Assembly: GCA_902791935.1 (NCBI GenBank)
Contig: CADAXQ010000023.1
Span: forward strand, 1-34,418
Reading direction: 5' to 3'
Length of the DNA: 34,418 nt
DNA from: an uncultured Erysipelotrichaceae bacterium
GTDB lineage: Bacteria; Bacillota_I; Bacilli_A; RFN20; CAG-826
Under the pieces are notes generated by a model. It saw only the letters and a program-made list of their open reading frames with translations, was not told the origin of the DNA and ran no database searches. Numbering within the stretch: the stretch's first letter is position 1; each line of letters opens with the position of its first letter. This document shows, piece after piece, positions 15,367 through 25,220 of the stretch. The translations under genes and the position numbers were made by a program.

Positions 15367-17124
15367 ATGAAAACAAGAAAATCGTTTAAGACGTTGCCGT
15401 ATGTTGCCATCACCTTGCTTACCGTAGGAGCATTAGCGGGTTGCCATCGCGATGATCCAGACGGTGGCATCAGCGTTGACGACGGAGGAGGAACCAAATC
15501 CGTTTTGCGGGTGAAATACCTGAATGGTGGCCTTCGTGATGAATGGATTACAAAAGTCTGTAACGAATTCTGCGAGCTTTACAAGAACCATTCGTTCGAA
15601 GAAGGCAAGGTTGGCGTTACCATCGTGCCTGAATTCATCAAATCGAATGCCGCGGCCAGCAGCATCAAAAATAATCCCAATGATGTTTTCTGGGCCGAGG
15701 ATACCGACTACTCCACCTGCGTTTCTACCGGTCAGCTTTATGACATCACCGATTGGTTAAACGAAAAAGTAGCCGTTGGTCCAGAGCAAAAAGAAGACCA
15801 GACGATTCTCGACAAGTTCACGGATAGTTCCAAGCAGTATTTCGCGATGAAGGATAGCGCAGGCAAAGATCATTACTACGCCATCCCCGCATACGAAAAC
15901 AGCTGCTTCTTGAACTACAACATTGATTTATTCGATCAAAAATGCCTGTATTTCGCCAAAGGCAAGACGGCGGATGGCATGAGCGATAGCCAACTCAATA
16001 GCAGTGCGGTCGATGATTTATTCGTCACCTCCGCCGATGAAGAACGCTCAACTGGGCCTGATGGTGTTGCGGGAACGTTTGACGATGGCTTGCCAGCAAC
16101 CTATGCCGACTTCCACGCGTTAATCACATTCATGAAGCGTTCTAGCATCACGCCGTTTATCTGGAAAGGAAACTACCCCGATGATTTAAGCTCCTTTGGC
16201 CTAACCGCATGGGGCGGATCCTCAGGTGCTGAAACATTAGAAGCTTGCCTTTCTTTGGAAGGGAACCTCTCTGATTTAGTGGAATGGAATAACGGTTCCA
16301 TTGTCTATGATGAAGATGGGGTCACCCCGAAACATTTAGATACCACTGCCGTCAATTCCGAGAATGGCTACCTCTTCCATCAATCCCAAGGCTTGCTCGA
16401 TTCCTTGAAATTAGCCAAGTTAATGTTGTCCAATGACGGTAAAGACAAGAACTATTACAAGAACTCGATGTCGCAATCCTTCGACCATTTAACGGCACAA
16501 CGTTACTTCTTAAATGGCTATAGCAGCGGCGTCGTGGAGCAACCAATTGGTATCTTAGTCGATGGTTGTTGGTGGAATTCCGAAGCCAATGCCTATTATC
16601 AATCGGATTCCGATCGGCTTTCGCGCCGGATGGGCATCATGCCCGTTCCTCACCCAACCCGTGCTCAAGTCGGAGAGCCAAACGTCATGGTTTCGGACCG
16701 ACAATCCATGATTTTTGTGCGGAGCACCATCGCGGAAAAGACCATCCCAGTGGCCAAAGCCTTTGTGCAGTATCTCAATAGCGATGTCGCCATGAATACG
16801 TTCTCTCGTTACACCGATATGATGCGGTTGATGAAGTACGAGATAACCGATGAAACGTTAAAAGGCATGTCACCTTATGGCCGTTCGGTCGTTGCTTTCT
16901 CAAAGAGTGAGAACACCAAGCACGTCAACTGGGTACCGATGACAGATTTAGCGAAAAAGAACGCTTCGTTGCTTTCTTATCGTACCTGGGGCTATAGCTG
17001 CTCTTCGACCGATATTAATCCTTATACCTATTTTGCGGCGCATATGAGCGTCACGCCTGAAGATTACTTCAATAACGTCAATCAATATTACCATTCGAAC
17101 TGGTCCTATCTTTTGACGAAATAA
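15367..17124 (+). CDS. ABC sugar transporter substrate-binding lipoprotein (CUT1 type)
   Basis: This 585-aa extracellular solute-binding protein has a lipoprotein signal ending GALAGC (Cys26). The body is of the large SBP type associated with LplA/CUT1 oligosaccharide importers: an early VTIVPEF strand, DVFWAEDTDYSTC and YAIPAYENSCFLNYNIDLFDQ in the ligand region, and a late RMGIMPVPHP segment. GPDGVAGTFDDG looks like a possible calcium loop. The two permeases follow directly (12-nt gap), so it should feed them. An AGGGAGG ribosome site lies 10 nt before the ATG. The ligand cannot be read from sequence; operon context suggests a beta-mannoside-containing oligosaccharide. Confidence 0.88.
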   Translation: MKTRKSFKTLPYVAITLLTVGALAGCHRDDPDGGISVDDGGGTKSVLRVKYLNGGLRDEWITKVCNEFCELYKNHSFEEGKVGVTIVPEFIKSNAAASSIKNNPNDVFWAEDTDYSTCVSTGQLYDITDWLNEKVAVGPEQKEDQTILDKFTDSSKQYFAMKDSAGKDHYYAIPAYENSCFLNYNIDLFDQKCLYFAKGKTADGMSDSQLNSSAVDDLFVTSADEERSTGPDGVAGTFDDGLPATYADFHALITFMKRSSITPFIWKGNYPDDLSSFGLTAWGGSSGAETLEACLSLEGNLSDLVEWNNGSIVYDEDGVTPKHLDTTAVNSENGYLFHQSQGLLDSLKLAKLMLSNDGKDKNYYKNSMSQSFDHLTAQRYFLNGYSSGVVEQPIGILVDGCWWNSEANAYYQSDSDRLSRRMGIMPVPHPTRAQVGEPNVMVSDRQSMIFVRSTIAEKTIPVAKAFVQYLNSDVAMNTFSRYTDMMRLMKYEITDETLKGMSPYGRSVVAFSKSENTKHVNWVPMTDLAKKNASLLSYRTWGYSCSSTDINPYTYFAAHMSVTPEDYFNNVNQYYHSNWSYLLTK

Positions 17125-17136
17125 CAGGATATCGTC

Positions 17137-18090
17137 ATGAACCAAACTCTCTCCTTGCGCGTCACATCAAACGCCAAAAAGAAAAGCAAGGCCATGCGTA
17201 CGCTCTTTTACGTCTGCATGGTCGCCATTCCAGTCGTGCAGTTTGTCATCTTTTACATCGTGGTCAACTTCAATTCTATTTTGCTGGCCTTCAAAAGCTA
17301 TGACAACTCCACCGGCGTGGTCATTGAAAACTGGATTGGCTGGGGCAATTTTGAACGGATTTTCCAAATCTTCCGTTCCGAAAATATTTTGTGGATCGCA
17401 ACGAAGAATTCCTTGCTTTACCTTGTGTTTAACCTTTGCGTCGTAATTCCCTTGTCAATGTTATTTGCCTACTACATCTACCGTGGATATCCCGCTGCAG
17501 GGTTCTTCAAAGTCATGCTGTTCTTGCCCGCTGTCATCTGCTCAATGGTTCTTGTCATCTTCTTCAAAGAATTCGTAGAGACGGCCATCCCAGAACTTGC
17601 CGAACGTTGGTTCCATGACGATGGCTGGTACGCCATTTTGTCTTCCGAAAGCAAGGGGCCGGTGGCTTTGATGATCTTCTATGTTTGGTTCTTGTTTTCC
17701 GGCTCTATCCTTCTTTATCTCAATGCGATGTCGAATATTCCCAAGTCGCAGATTGAGGCAGCTCAAATCGATGGGGCAGGCGAATTCCGTACATTCTGGC
17801 GTATCGTGATTCCGGCAATTTGGCCGACTTTGGTTTCGTTAATTATCTTGGCCATGGCCGATTTTGTAGCCAACCAGGCTAACCTATTCTCCATCTATGG
17901 CATCTTTGCGCCAAGCTGGTCTCAAACATTGGGCTATTACCAATTCTTCTTGGTGGCCCGTTATGGCGCGGATTCCCCCGTGAATTACCCGATTGCCTCC
18001 GCTTTCGGCTTATTGTTCACCGCCATTGTTGCGCCGATTACGTTATTGACCCGTCACTTATTACTTCGTTTCGGGCCACGGGAGGATTAA
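17137..18090 (+). CDS. CUT1 sugar ABC transporter permease (UgpA/LplB type)
   Basis: This 317-aa membrane protein has about six transmembrane segments, beginning FYVCMVAIPVVQFVIFY after a basic N-terminus, and the EAA loop QIEAAQIDGAGEFRTFWRIV (about 205-224), which docks the ATPase. It is the first permease of the pair and lies directly after the binding-protein gene. No ATPase is encoded in this operon; in Firmicutes such CUT1 systems often share an MsmX-type ATPase from elsewhere. PotA is unlikely to substitute. Confidence 0.92.
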   Translation: MNQTLSLRVTSNAKKKSKAMRTLFYVCMVAIPVVQFVIFYIVVNFNSILLAFKSYDNSTGVVIENWIGWGNFERIFQIFRSENILWIATKNSLLYLVFNLCVVIPLSMLFAYYIYRGYPAAGFFKVMLFLPAVICSMVLVIFFKEFVETAIPELAERWFHDDGWYAILSSESKGPVALMIFYVWFLFSGSILLYLNAMSNIPKSQIEAAQIDGAGEFRTFWRIVIPAIWPTLVSLIILAMADFVANQANLFSIYGIFAPSWSQTLGYYQFFLVARYGADSPVNYPIASAFGLLFTAIVAPITLLTRHLLLRFGPRED

Positions 18091-18094
18091 ACCA

Positions 18095-19003
18095 ATGAAA
18101 CCATTCTCCCGTCATGCGTTATATCGTTCCAAGAAGACGCCAGTCTCTACTTTCGGCGTCATCATCGGCATCGTTCTTACCGTCTATGTGATCGGCATGA
18201 TGTTGCTCTTCTTATGGGCTCTTTCAACCGCTTTAAAAACAACCGATAACTTTGACCGCGATCCGTTAGGGTGGACCCGTTCCTGGGCTTGGACAAACTT
18301 CGGCGATGTCTTTATGAAGATGCGGGTCCAAGTGAGTGGGAATGATGGTGGCCGTCATTGGGTCTACTTAGATCAAATGTTCCTCTATTCATTGCTTTAT
18401 GCCGGAGGAGCGGCCTTCATTCAAACATTAACCACTGCGACGATGGCCTATATGACTTCCACTTACAAGAATTGGTTTAGCCGTATCTTACATACCATCG
18501 TCATCATTACTTTGATTCTTCCCATTGTCGGGAACACCGCTTCTTTCTTACAAATCATGACCGATTTACATCTCTATGACCATTTTTACGGCATCTATAT
18601 CATGAAAATCGGCTTCAACAACATCTATTACCTGATCTTCTATGCCGCTTTCTCTAAGATTCCGAAAGACTATCGTGAATCAGCCCGGATTGATGGAGCC
18701 AATCTCTTACAGCTCTATACCCGTATCTCCTTCCCGATGGTGTCTTCGTTATTCTGGACAGTATTCTTACTTCTCTTCATCGGATATTGGAACGATTATC
18801 AAACCCCGTTGTTATTCTTGCCTGATAAACCAACGGCCGCCTTGGGTTTGTACTACTTCTTGCAGTCCACCGATCCTGCCTTTGCCAATCCGCCGATGAA
18901 AGTAGCTGCAGGCATCTGCGTCTTTATCCCCATCTTTATCGTGTTTCTCATCTTCCGCAACCGCATTATGCAAGACCTTAACGAAGGAGGAATTAAAGGA
19001 TGA
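18095..19003 (+). CDS. CUT1 sugar ABC transporter permease (UgpE/LplC type)
   Basis: This 302-aa membrane protein is the second permease. It has a first helix VIGIVLTVYVIGMMLLFLWA, further hydrophobic segments, the EAA loop YRESARIDGANLLQLYTRIS, and the typical late YWNDYQTPLLFL segment. GGGAGG lies inside the end of the preceding permease gene, 11 nt before this ATG. Its TGA overlaps the next gene's ATG by 4 nt. It is expected to form a heterodimer with the 317-aa permease in the cytoplasmic membrane. Confidence 0.92.
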   Translation: MKPFSRHALYRSKKTPVSTFGVIIGIVLTVYVIGMMLLFLWALSTALKTTDNFDRDPLGWTRSWAWTNFGDVFMKMRVQVSGNDGGRHWVYLDQMFLYSLLYAGGAAFIQTLTTATMAYMTSTYKNWFSRILHTIVIITLILPIVGNTASFLQIMTDLHLYDHFYGIYIMKIGFNNIYYLIFYAAFSKIPKDYRESARIDGANLLQLYTRISFPMVSSLFWTVFLLLFIGYWNDYQTPLLFLPDKPTAALGLYYFLQSTDPAFANPPMKVAAGICVFIPIFIVFLIFRNRIMQDLNEGGIKG

Positions 19004-22000
19004 AAAAATCAGTCCTCAGTCTACTTGTTCTCGCGACACCCTGCTTACTCGCCTTAGAACCTGGAAGCAATGCCGCCTTCTTACAAGCGGAACAAGCTTC
19101 TAGCGCTTCTCTCTTTACGAAAAATGGGCTGAAAGAAAAAGTGCTTCGTTCCGCGCCAGGAAGTAGTCGCAAAGGCACATTGCTTTATGGTTATGACAGC
19201 GGCGCAACCGCTGCCTTAAAGGCGCCCTTGCAAGATGAGTTCACTGCCAACATCTTATCGATGGATGATACGTTAGAGGGGTATACCCTGACGTTTTCTG
19301 ATCAGGCCACCAGCAAATCCTTCTCCGTTGGTGTAAATCTTTATCCCACCTATAGCGATGTCTATGTCGCCTATCAAGGCGAAAAAGTCGACATTCATAC
19401 CTACGAAATCGACTGGAACAAAGAAGAACGTTTGTTGGGCCGCAGCGCCTATTACAACCAAAAAGGCGAATATAGCCGCGTTGCTTCGAAAGAAGTGACC
19501 CTATCGTTTAATCCCAGCACCATGCAAGTGCAGATGAAATCTGATGCCGGCACCATGAAGACGGTGTGGGATTTTGCCAAAGAATATAACGACGGACAAT
19601 ATTTAGCCCACGATTTGACGACGTTTGGAGAATACACCGTCACTTTAACCTATGGCACGGTGAAACCATATTCGGCGGCATCGTTACTCCTCTATTCGTT
19701 CGGAGGCTTTGACTTATCGCAAAGCCTAGACGAAGGCGGCACCATTTTAACCGCGGATATTCGAGAAAACGCAAAGGTAGGAGAACCTTATCTTGCCCCA
19801 ACGCCACGGATTGTCTCCGCCATAGCAGGAGAACTAGACGCTTCAAAAGCCACTTTAACCATTCGGAATCAAGAAGGTGACGTCATTCAAGATGGCACTA
19901 CTTTATCCTTTACGCCAAGCAAGGCGGGCTATTATTACCTTTATTACGCGTATGACGATGGCACTTATCAAGCACATGCCTATTACCGCATCGAAGCCAA
20001 AGAAGAATTAACGGCAGCCTTCTCTTACGAAAACACCTTACCTCCTTCCACCGATTTAGGGGTGCATGAAAACCTTTATTTGCCTCGTGCTTACTTAAGC
20101 GGTGAAGCGTTCTTAAGTGGCAAAAAAGTCGAAGCGTTATTAACGATTCAAAAAGATGGCACTCCGATCGAAGGATATCAAAAGGTAACGGGTGGCTTCT
20201 CTTATGAATTCGTAGAAGCCGGTGCTTATGAAGTGATTTATTCCCATCCATCCTTGCCTTCTCTTCATGAATCTTATTTCGTCCAAGTACGTGAAGATAT
20301 CGCGACATGGAAGTTGGCGGATTCCTTGTCTAGCTCGTACCTACTTGGCAGTGAGTTTGATCTTCCTGACGTCACCGTCTTTGTGGGTGGGGAAAGCTTA
20401 AATGCCACCAAAAAGCTCGTCTTCCCTTCTGGAAGGGTTGTGACTTCTCAGAAGGCGTATCTCACTGAATTAGGCAATTATAGCTTGGTATATTCCTACG
20501 AAATCAATGGCAAAACCGAAAGCAAGTCCTATCGTTTTGGCGCCCACAAGACCAATGCCTCATTATGGAGCGGTGTTCCTGCGGTGTATGACGCACCAAA
20601 AGAAAACCTTTCGTATCATGGCACGAAGTTAACGCTACAAAACGGGGTAAGTGCCGCCTATCAAAAGGTGATTGATTTCCGGAAATACAACTTCCAAGAC
20701 AATGCCTCTCTTGCCGAGAAGGAGGCCAGCACTCCTTTCTTAGCGTTAACGTTATCCCCACAAAGCAACGGCACGTCAGACATGACGGCACTATATGTGG
20801 TTTTAACCGATGTCGAAGATCCGAATAACACCGTGGAAGTCCGGATGCGGAATGTCGATTGGACCACGCATGCGATTCTCCGTGCCAAGGCCAAAAATCA
20901 AATTTGGGTGGGATATGCCAAGGATTTCTGGACCGGTGCGATTACGGTTGTCGATTCTCAAGCCCACGAAGATGGCGGTGCCGGAAGCGGCTTAACTTTC
21001 ACGCAAAATAACGATGGGGAAGATGACACCTACGAAGACAATTCTTTAATGCTTTATTGGAATAATGACAAACGTTGTCTTTATGCCAAACCCGATGCAG
21101 CAGGCTTATATGGCCATAATGCCGGTGGGAAAGATACCAGCATCACCCCTTCTTGGTTAGTCCGTGATTTTGCGAGCGTAGACCCAACCTTATCAGCAGG
21201 AGACGCTCCTTGGTCTGGCTTTAAGAGTGGCAAAGCTTACCTTTCCATTTATGCGAAGGGCGTCACTTCCAAAGCGGATGTCTTCCTTCGTTCGGTAGAC
21301 GGTTCCGATCAAAGCGATCCTTATTATCAAGATCAAAACGGTCCTACGCTTGTGATCGATACTCCTAAAACCAGGGAAGGAACGTTACCAGCTGCCTTAA
21401 AAGGCAAGCCCTACCACGTCTATTCCTATAAAGTGCAGGATGATGATTCGAGTGTCGCTTCCTTTGCCGTTCGGGCTTATTTAAGAAACCTCAAGGGAGA
21501 TGAAACCGAACTCTATTGTGGTTCCTCGTTTATCGCAAGCGAAGAAGGAACCGTCCGCTTGGTTTATCTTGCTGTCGATGCGTTTGGAAATGAAACGAAG
21601 CAAGAATTCCTAATTCCCGTGAAATCAGCTTTTGATGCCCAAGATATTACCTTAACCGGAGAACTCCCAACCAACGTCAATGTGGGGGACTATGTGACGG
21701 TGCCTACTGCCAGCGTGACCGGAGGCGATGGCTATTCTCAAATCCGTATCAAAGCCCAAGTCGGCGGTCACGAGATTGAAATACAAAATCAACGTTTCCA
21801 AGCCATCTATGAGGGCGATTACGCGATTGTCTACGAAGTCACGGACTGGAATGGTGAGACCGCAAGCAAAACCATTACCTTACCGAATGTTACATATTCG
21901 AATGAACCACGTTTTGAAGAAGACGATTTGTTCTTGCCTTCCGCCTTTATCGCCGGGCAAAGCTATTCCTTAAAAACGTATACGGCCTCCTTATTTGTCA

Positions 22001-23280
22001 AAGGAGAGGATGCGCCTAGGTCCATTCCTGCCTCCGTGGAAGTTACCGATGGAGATGGCACGCGTACCTTAGGTTCAGACTTGGTCTATGTGCCAAAGAC
22101 GTCTTCTACAGTTTCAGAAGCAACGCTGCGTTTCCGCTTTGATGGATTAGAGGGAGCGTTCACGGAAATCACCAAAGTCATCCCGATTCGTTCCATCAAA
22201 CGTAGTTCTGGCTTTATGGCCAACTATTTCTATGGGAATGAGGGCACCAATGTCACGGCAAAAGACGAAGGCGTCTCCTTGACAGCAACCGGCGGAGATA
22301 CGTTTGGTGCTTCGTTCTTACATCGTTTAGATGCCCAGAACTTACCGATTCGTTTCTCTTTTGAAAACATCGATACGTTCCGTTTAGTATTGCAAGATAG
22401 CCAGGAAGCGAATGAAAAAGTCACGTTATCGTTCCGGAAAAAAGCAGGACAACTCTTATTCACGGGACCGAACGGAACAACTTACATCATGAATGAACAA
22501 GACGGCCAATACGTCTTCCGTTATCTTTCGTCTTATCGGGTCATGGACATCCGTGATGTCACGATGGGTGCTTTAGAAACCTATGACAACGGAGAAACGT
22601 TTAAGGGCTTCTCCAGCGGTTCTCTCTATTTCTCTATTGAAGTAGACCGTAAGAGCGAGAATTCTTCATTCACGTTCCTTAGCATTGCCAACCAAACGTT
22701 AAATAACATCCGTAACGATACGGCCTCTCCCGTTTTAACGGTGCACGGCAATTGCGCAGGCCGTTATCAAAAAGGGCAGACCATTACGATTCCGACCGCT
22801 ACCGCCTACGATGTCTTAAACGATATCGGTGAAGTGAAAGTATCGGTCTCTCGGAATGGGGAAACCGTCTTAGCAGAAGTGTCAGCTTCTCAAGAACAAA
22901 CGTTTACCCCGAATGATTACGGCACCTATGAAGTGCTTTATAGCGTCATGGACAGCCAAGGAAACTACGCCCGTAGCGTCCAATACTTAGAAGTCGTTGA
23001 TGACGTGAAGCCGACATTGCATTTCACAAGCGAAAATCCATTCCCAAGTGATGTGAAGGTAGGCGACACCATCACATTACCTTCCTACACCATCGAAGAT
23101 AATGGCGATGTCAGCAAAGTCATTCTCAAGCTTTATGTGAAGAAACCAAACGGCGATTTAGAAGCCGTGAGTGGTGACACGTTCACGTTTGAAGAACGTG
23201 GCGTCTATCGCTTCTCATATTTCTTACAAGATGAGAATGGCGGCAATGCCGTGCTGACCTATTCCGTCACCGTTCATTAA
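19000..23280 (+). CDS. Giant secreted Ig-like surface protein
   Basis: A 1426-aa exported protein with signal segment SVLSLLVLATPCLLAL and a likely signal-peptidase I site near SNAAFLQAEQA; ATPC is not a proper lipobox. No LPxTG, S-layer or membrane anchor is seen at the C-terminus, which ends in a beta strand. The body is a chain of Ig-like or bacterial-adhesion-type beta domains, clearest at the end: GDYVTVPTASVTGGDG, KGQTITIPTATAYDVLND and VGDTITLPSYTIEDNGD open three similar units. Two larger beta-rich modules (about 550-780 and 1065-1235) could be carbohydrate-binding. Co-transcription with the transporter suggests glycan capture at the cell surface. No catalytic motif is recognised. Confidence 0.82.
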   Translation: MKKSVLSLLVLATPCLLALEPGSNAAFLQAEQASSASLFTKNGLKEKVLRSAPGSSRKGTLLYGYDSGATAALKAPLQDEFTANILSMDDTLEGYTLTFSDQATSKSFSVGVNLYPTYSDVYVAYQGEKVDIHTYEIDWNKEERLLGRSAYYNQKGEYSRVASKEVTLSFNPSTMQVQMKSDAGTMKTVWDFAKEYNDGQYLAHDLTTFGEYTVTLTYGTVKPYSAASLLLYSFGGFDLSQSLDEGGTILTADIRENAKVGEPYLAPTPRIVSAIAGELDASKATLTIRNQEGDVIQDGTTLSFTPSKAGYYYLYYAYDDGTYQAHAYYRIEAKEELTAAFSYENTLPPSTDLGVHENLYLPRAYLSGEAFLSGKKVEALLTIQKDGTPIEGYQKVTGGFSYEFVEAGAYEVIYSHPSLPSLHESYFVQVREDIATWKLADSLSSSYLLGSEFDLPDVTVFVGGESLNATKKLVFPSGRVVTSQKAYLTELGNYSLVYSYEINGKTESKSYRFGAHKTNASLWSGVPAVYDAPKENLSYHGTKLTLQNGVSAAYQKVIDFRKYNFQDNASLAEKEASTPFLALTLSPQSNGTSDMTALYVVLTDVEDPNNTVEVRMRNVDWTTHAILRAKAKNQIWVGYAKDFWTGAITVVDSQAHEDGGAGSGLTFTQNNDGEDDTYEDNSLMLYWNNDKRCLYAKPDAAGLYGHNAGGKDTSITPSWLVRDFASVDPTLSAGDAPWSGFKSGKAYLSIYAKGVTSKADVFLRSVDGSDQSDPYYQDQNGPTLVIDTPKTREGTLPAALKGKPYHVYSYKVQDDDSSVASFAVRAYLRNLKGDETELYCGSSFIASEEGTVRLVYLAVDAFGNETKQEFLIPVKSAFDAQDITLTGELPTNVNVGDYVTVPTASVTGGDGYSQIRIKAQVGGHEIEIQNQRFQAIYEGDYAIVYEVTDWNGETASKTITLPNVTYSNEPRFEEDDLFLPSAFIAGQSYSLKTYTASLFVKGEDAPRSIPASVEVTDGDGTRTLGSDLVYVPKTSSTVSEATLRFRFDGLEGAFTEITKVIPIRSIKRSSGFMANYFYGNEGTNVTAKDEGVSLTATGGDTFGASFLHRLDAQNLPIRFSFENIDTFRLVLQDSQEANEKVTLSFRKKAGQLLFTGPNGTTYIMNEQDGQYVFRYLSSYRVMDIRDVTMGALETYDNGETFKGFSSGSLYFSIEVDRKSENSSFTFLSIANQTLNNIRNDTASPVLTVHGNCAGRYQKGQTITIPTATAYDVLNDIGEVKVSVSRNGETVLAEVSASQEQTFTPNDYGTYEVLYSVMDSQGNYARSVQYLEVVDDVKPTLHFTSENPFPSDVKVGDTITLPSYTIEDNGDVSKVILKLYVKKPNGDLEAVSGDTFTFEERGVYRFSYFLQDENGGNAVLTYSVTVH

Positions 23281-23293
23281 GGAGGAAAAGACC

Positions 23294-25219
23294 ATGAATC
23301 ATAAGCTCATTCGTCTCGGAGGAAGTGCCTTATTGCTTCTTCCCATCCTAGCAGGATGCCATAAGGATCCCGTTGCGTCTTCCTCTTCTACGACCGAAGA
23401 TTGGTCTTCTTCCTCGTCGCTCCCAGTCACGGCTTACGCGATTGCTGCCGATGGAAAAAGCGATTACTCCATTGTGATCCCGGAAGATGCCAGCGGAGAC
23501 GTAACCTTTGCCGCTAGTGAATTACAAACATTCTTTGCCGACGCCACCGGGATTACTTTGCCGATTCTTTCCGATACGAATTTGTCGTTTGATGAAGATA
23601 AGCCCTACTTCTCATTAGGAAAAACCAGCATCTTCGAAGGAACGAAGTTGACATTCACCGATGAGATGCGGCTTACTGGCTACTACCTAAAGCGGTTTGG
23701 ACGGCAAGTCGTCATTGCTTCAAAAGATGACAAAGGATTGGTTTCCGGTGTATACGACTTATTGAAATACTTGGTGAATCTTGAGATTTATAACGTCGAT
23801 GAATACGACTACGACAAGAAAACCAATATTGCCTTACCCGATTTTGATATCGCCTACATCCCGATGATCGATGTGCGGGAATTGCTTTATAAGTCATTAA
23901 GTAATGACAGCACTTATACCCGGCGAATGAAGTTCTACTATGCGCCGCGGAAATGGGGCGCTTTTGCCCATACGACCATCTCGCAATTCTTGCCGTTAGC
24001 AACGTATTATGCCGACCATCCCGATTGGTATGCGGCCAATAAGAGCCAGGTTTGTTATTCCAACCCGGAAGTGCTTCAAGAAATGGCAAGACGGGTGGAA
24101 CAATGCATCGAAAGCAATCCCGAAGCCGTCTATATCCAGATTGGCCATGAAGATAACCACGACATGTGTATGTGCGATGCCTGTGTGGCAGAAAGGCAGA
24201 AATATGGTGGCTTATATTCAGGGCAAGAACTACGGTTTACGAATGATTTGGCAACCATTGTGGATGAATGGCTGGCCCAAGTCCATCCAGACCGGACCAT
24301 CAAATATGTGTTCTTTGCCTACCAAACTTCGGCAGAACCACCGGTTCGTTATGACGAGGCAACGAAGCAATATTCGTTATACGATCCCGATTTAAAAATT
24401 CGGGATAACGTTATGGTGATGTTTGCCCCGATTGACATGAACTTTTCGAAACCCTTGACTGACGAAGTCAATGCCGCCCAGTTAAAACAATTACAGGGTT
24501 GGCGCTATCTCTTCGATTATTCGAATCAACCAGACGGCATTTATGTGTGGACGTATTCGTTACTTTGCTATGCCGCTTTCGTTCCACAAAATAACTTCGG
24601 CAGTTTTGTGAGCCAGTATCGCACTTTCGCCGATTATGGTTGTTGCAACGTCTTTGACCAAGCGCAATATCAATGCGGAACCCCTTGCTTTGAAGGATTA
24701 AAAATCTATACCCAAGCCAAAGCCATGTATTCCCGTGACTTTGACTACAACGCTGCCGCGGCAGACTATATCCAGCACTACTATGGGCCTGCTGGAGATG
24801 CCATGCAAAAACTGCATGATTACTTGGTCGCCTATTACCAATATTTAACCGAAGAAAAGAACATGGGTGGCGGCATTATGACCACCATGTATGACAAAAA
24901 CTTCTTCCCGTTAAACGTCTGTTATGACATCCAAGGCATCATCGAAGAAGGCATTACCGCAATCGCTTCCTTGCAAGAAAGCGATCCCGCCCGTTATTCC
25001 GTGCTTTATGACCGCTTACGCCGCGAAGAATGCTTCCCGTTATTCTTGCTCTTCTACTTCTACTTAGATTCCATGCCGCAAAGTGAGAAAGAAGCAGGTT
25101 GGAATATCTTAAATACCTATACAAAGAAATATGACATGACTTGCTCGGCGGAAAGCCGCTTCAACGTCGATGAATATCTAGAAAATTGGCGGAAAGCCAT
25201 CTTTGGAGAGGGCAATTAA
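23294..25219 (+). CDS. DUF4838 lipoprotein, glycoside-hydrolase-like
   Basis: This 641-aa lipoprotein has signal ALLLLPILAGC (Cys22) and a Ser-rich linker. Residues of about 50-170 resemble the N-terminal domain of alpha-glucuronidase-type enzymes (DVTFAASELQTFFADATGI, FSLGKTSIF). The central part (about 190-450) matches the DUF4838 family, with HPDWYAAN, VYIQIGHEDNHDMCMCDAC and YVFFAYQTS, and is probably a TIM-barrel. The His/Asp/Cys-rich GHEDNHDMCMCDAC stretch may hold active-site or metal residues. DUF4838 has no firmly known reaction; a surface glycosidase acting before import is the most reasonable inference. Ribosome site AAGGAGG precedes the ATG. Confidence 0.82.
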   Translation: MNHKLIRLGGSALLLLPILAGCHKDPVASSSSTTEDWSSSSSLPVTAYAIAADGKSDYSIVIPEDASGDVTFAASELQTFFADATGITLPILSDTNLSFDEDKPYFSLGKTSIFEGTKLTFTDEMRLTGYYLKRFGRQVVIASKDDKGLVSGVYDLLKYLVNLEIYNVDEYDYDKKTNIALPDFDIAYIPMIDVRELLYKSLSNDSTYTRRMKFYYAPRKWGAFAHTTISQFLPLATYYADHPDWYAANKSQVCYSNPEVLQEMARRVEQCIESNPEAVYIQIGHEDNHDMCMCDACVAERQKYGGLYSGQELRFTNDLATIVDEWLAQVHPDRTIKYVFFAYQTSAEPPVRYDEATKQYSLYDPDLKIRDNVMVMFAPIDMNFSKPLTDEVNAAQLKQLQGWRYLFDYSNQPDGIYVWTYSLLCYAAFVPQNNFGSFVSQYRTFADYGCCNVFDQAQYQCGTPCFEGLKIYTQAKAMYSRDFDYNAAAADYIQHYYGPAGDAMQKLHDYLVAYYQYLTEEKNMGGGIMTTMYDKNFFPLNVCYDIQGIIEEGITAIASLQESDPARYSVLYDRLRREECFPLFLLFYFYLDSMPQSEKEAGWNILNTYTKKYDMTCSAESRFNVDEYLENWRKAIFGEGN

Positions 25220-25220
25220 C

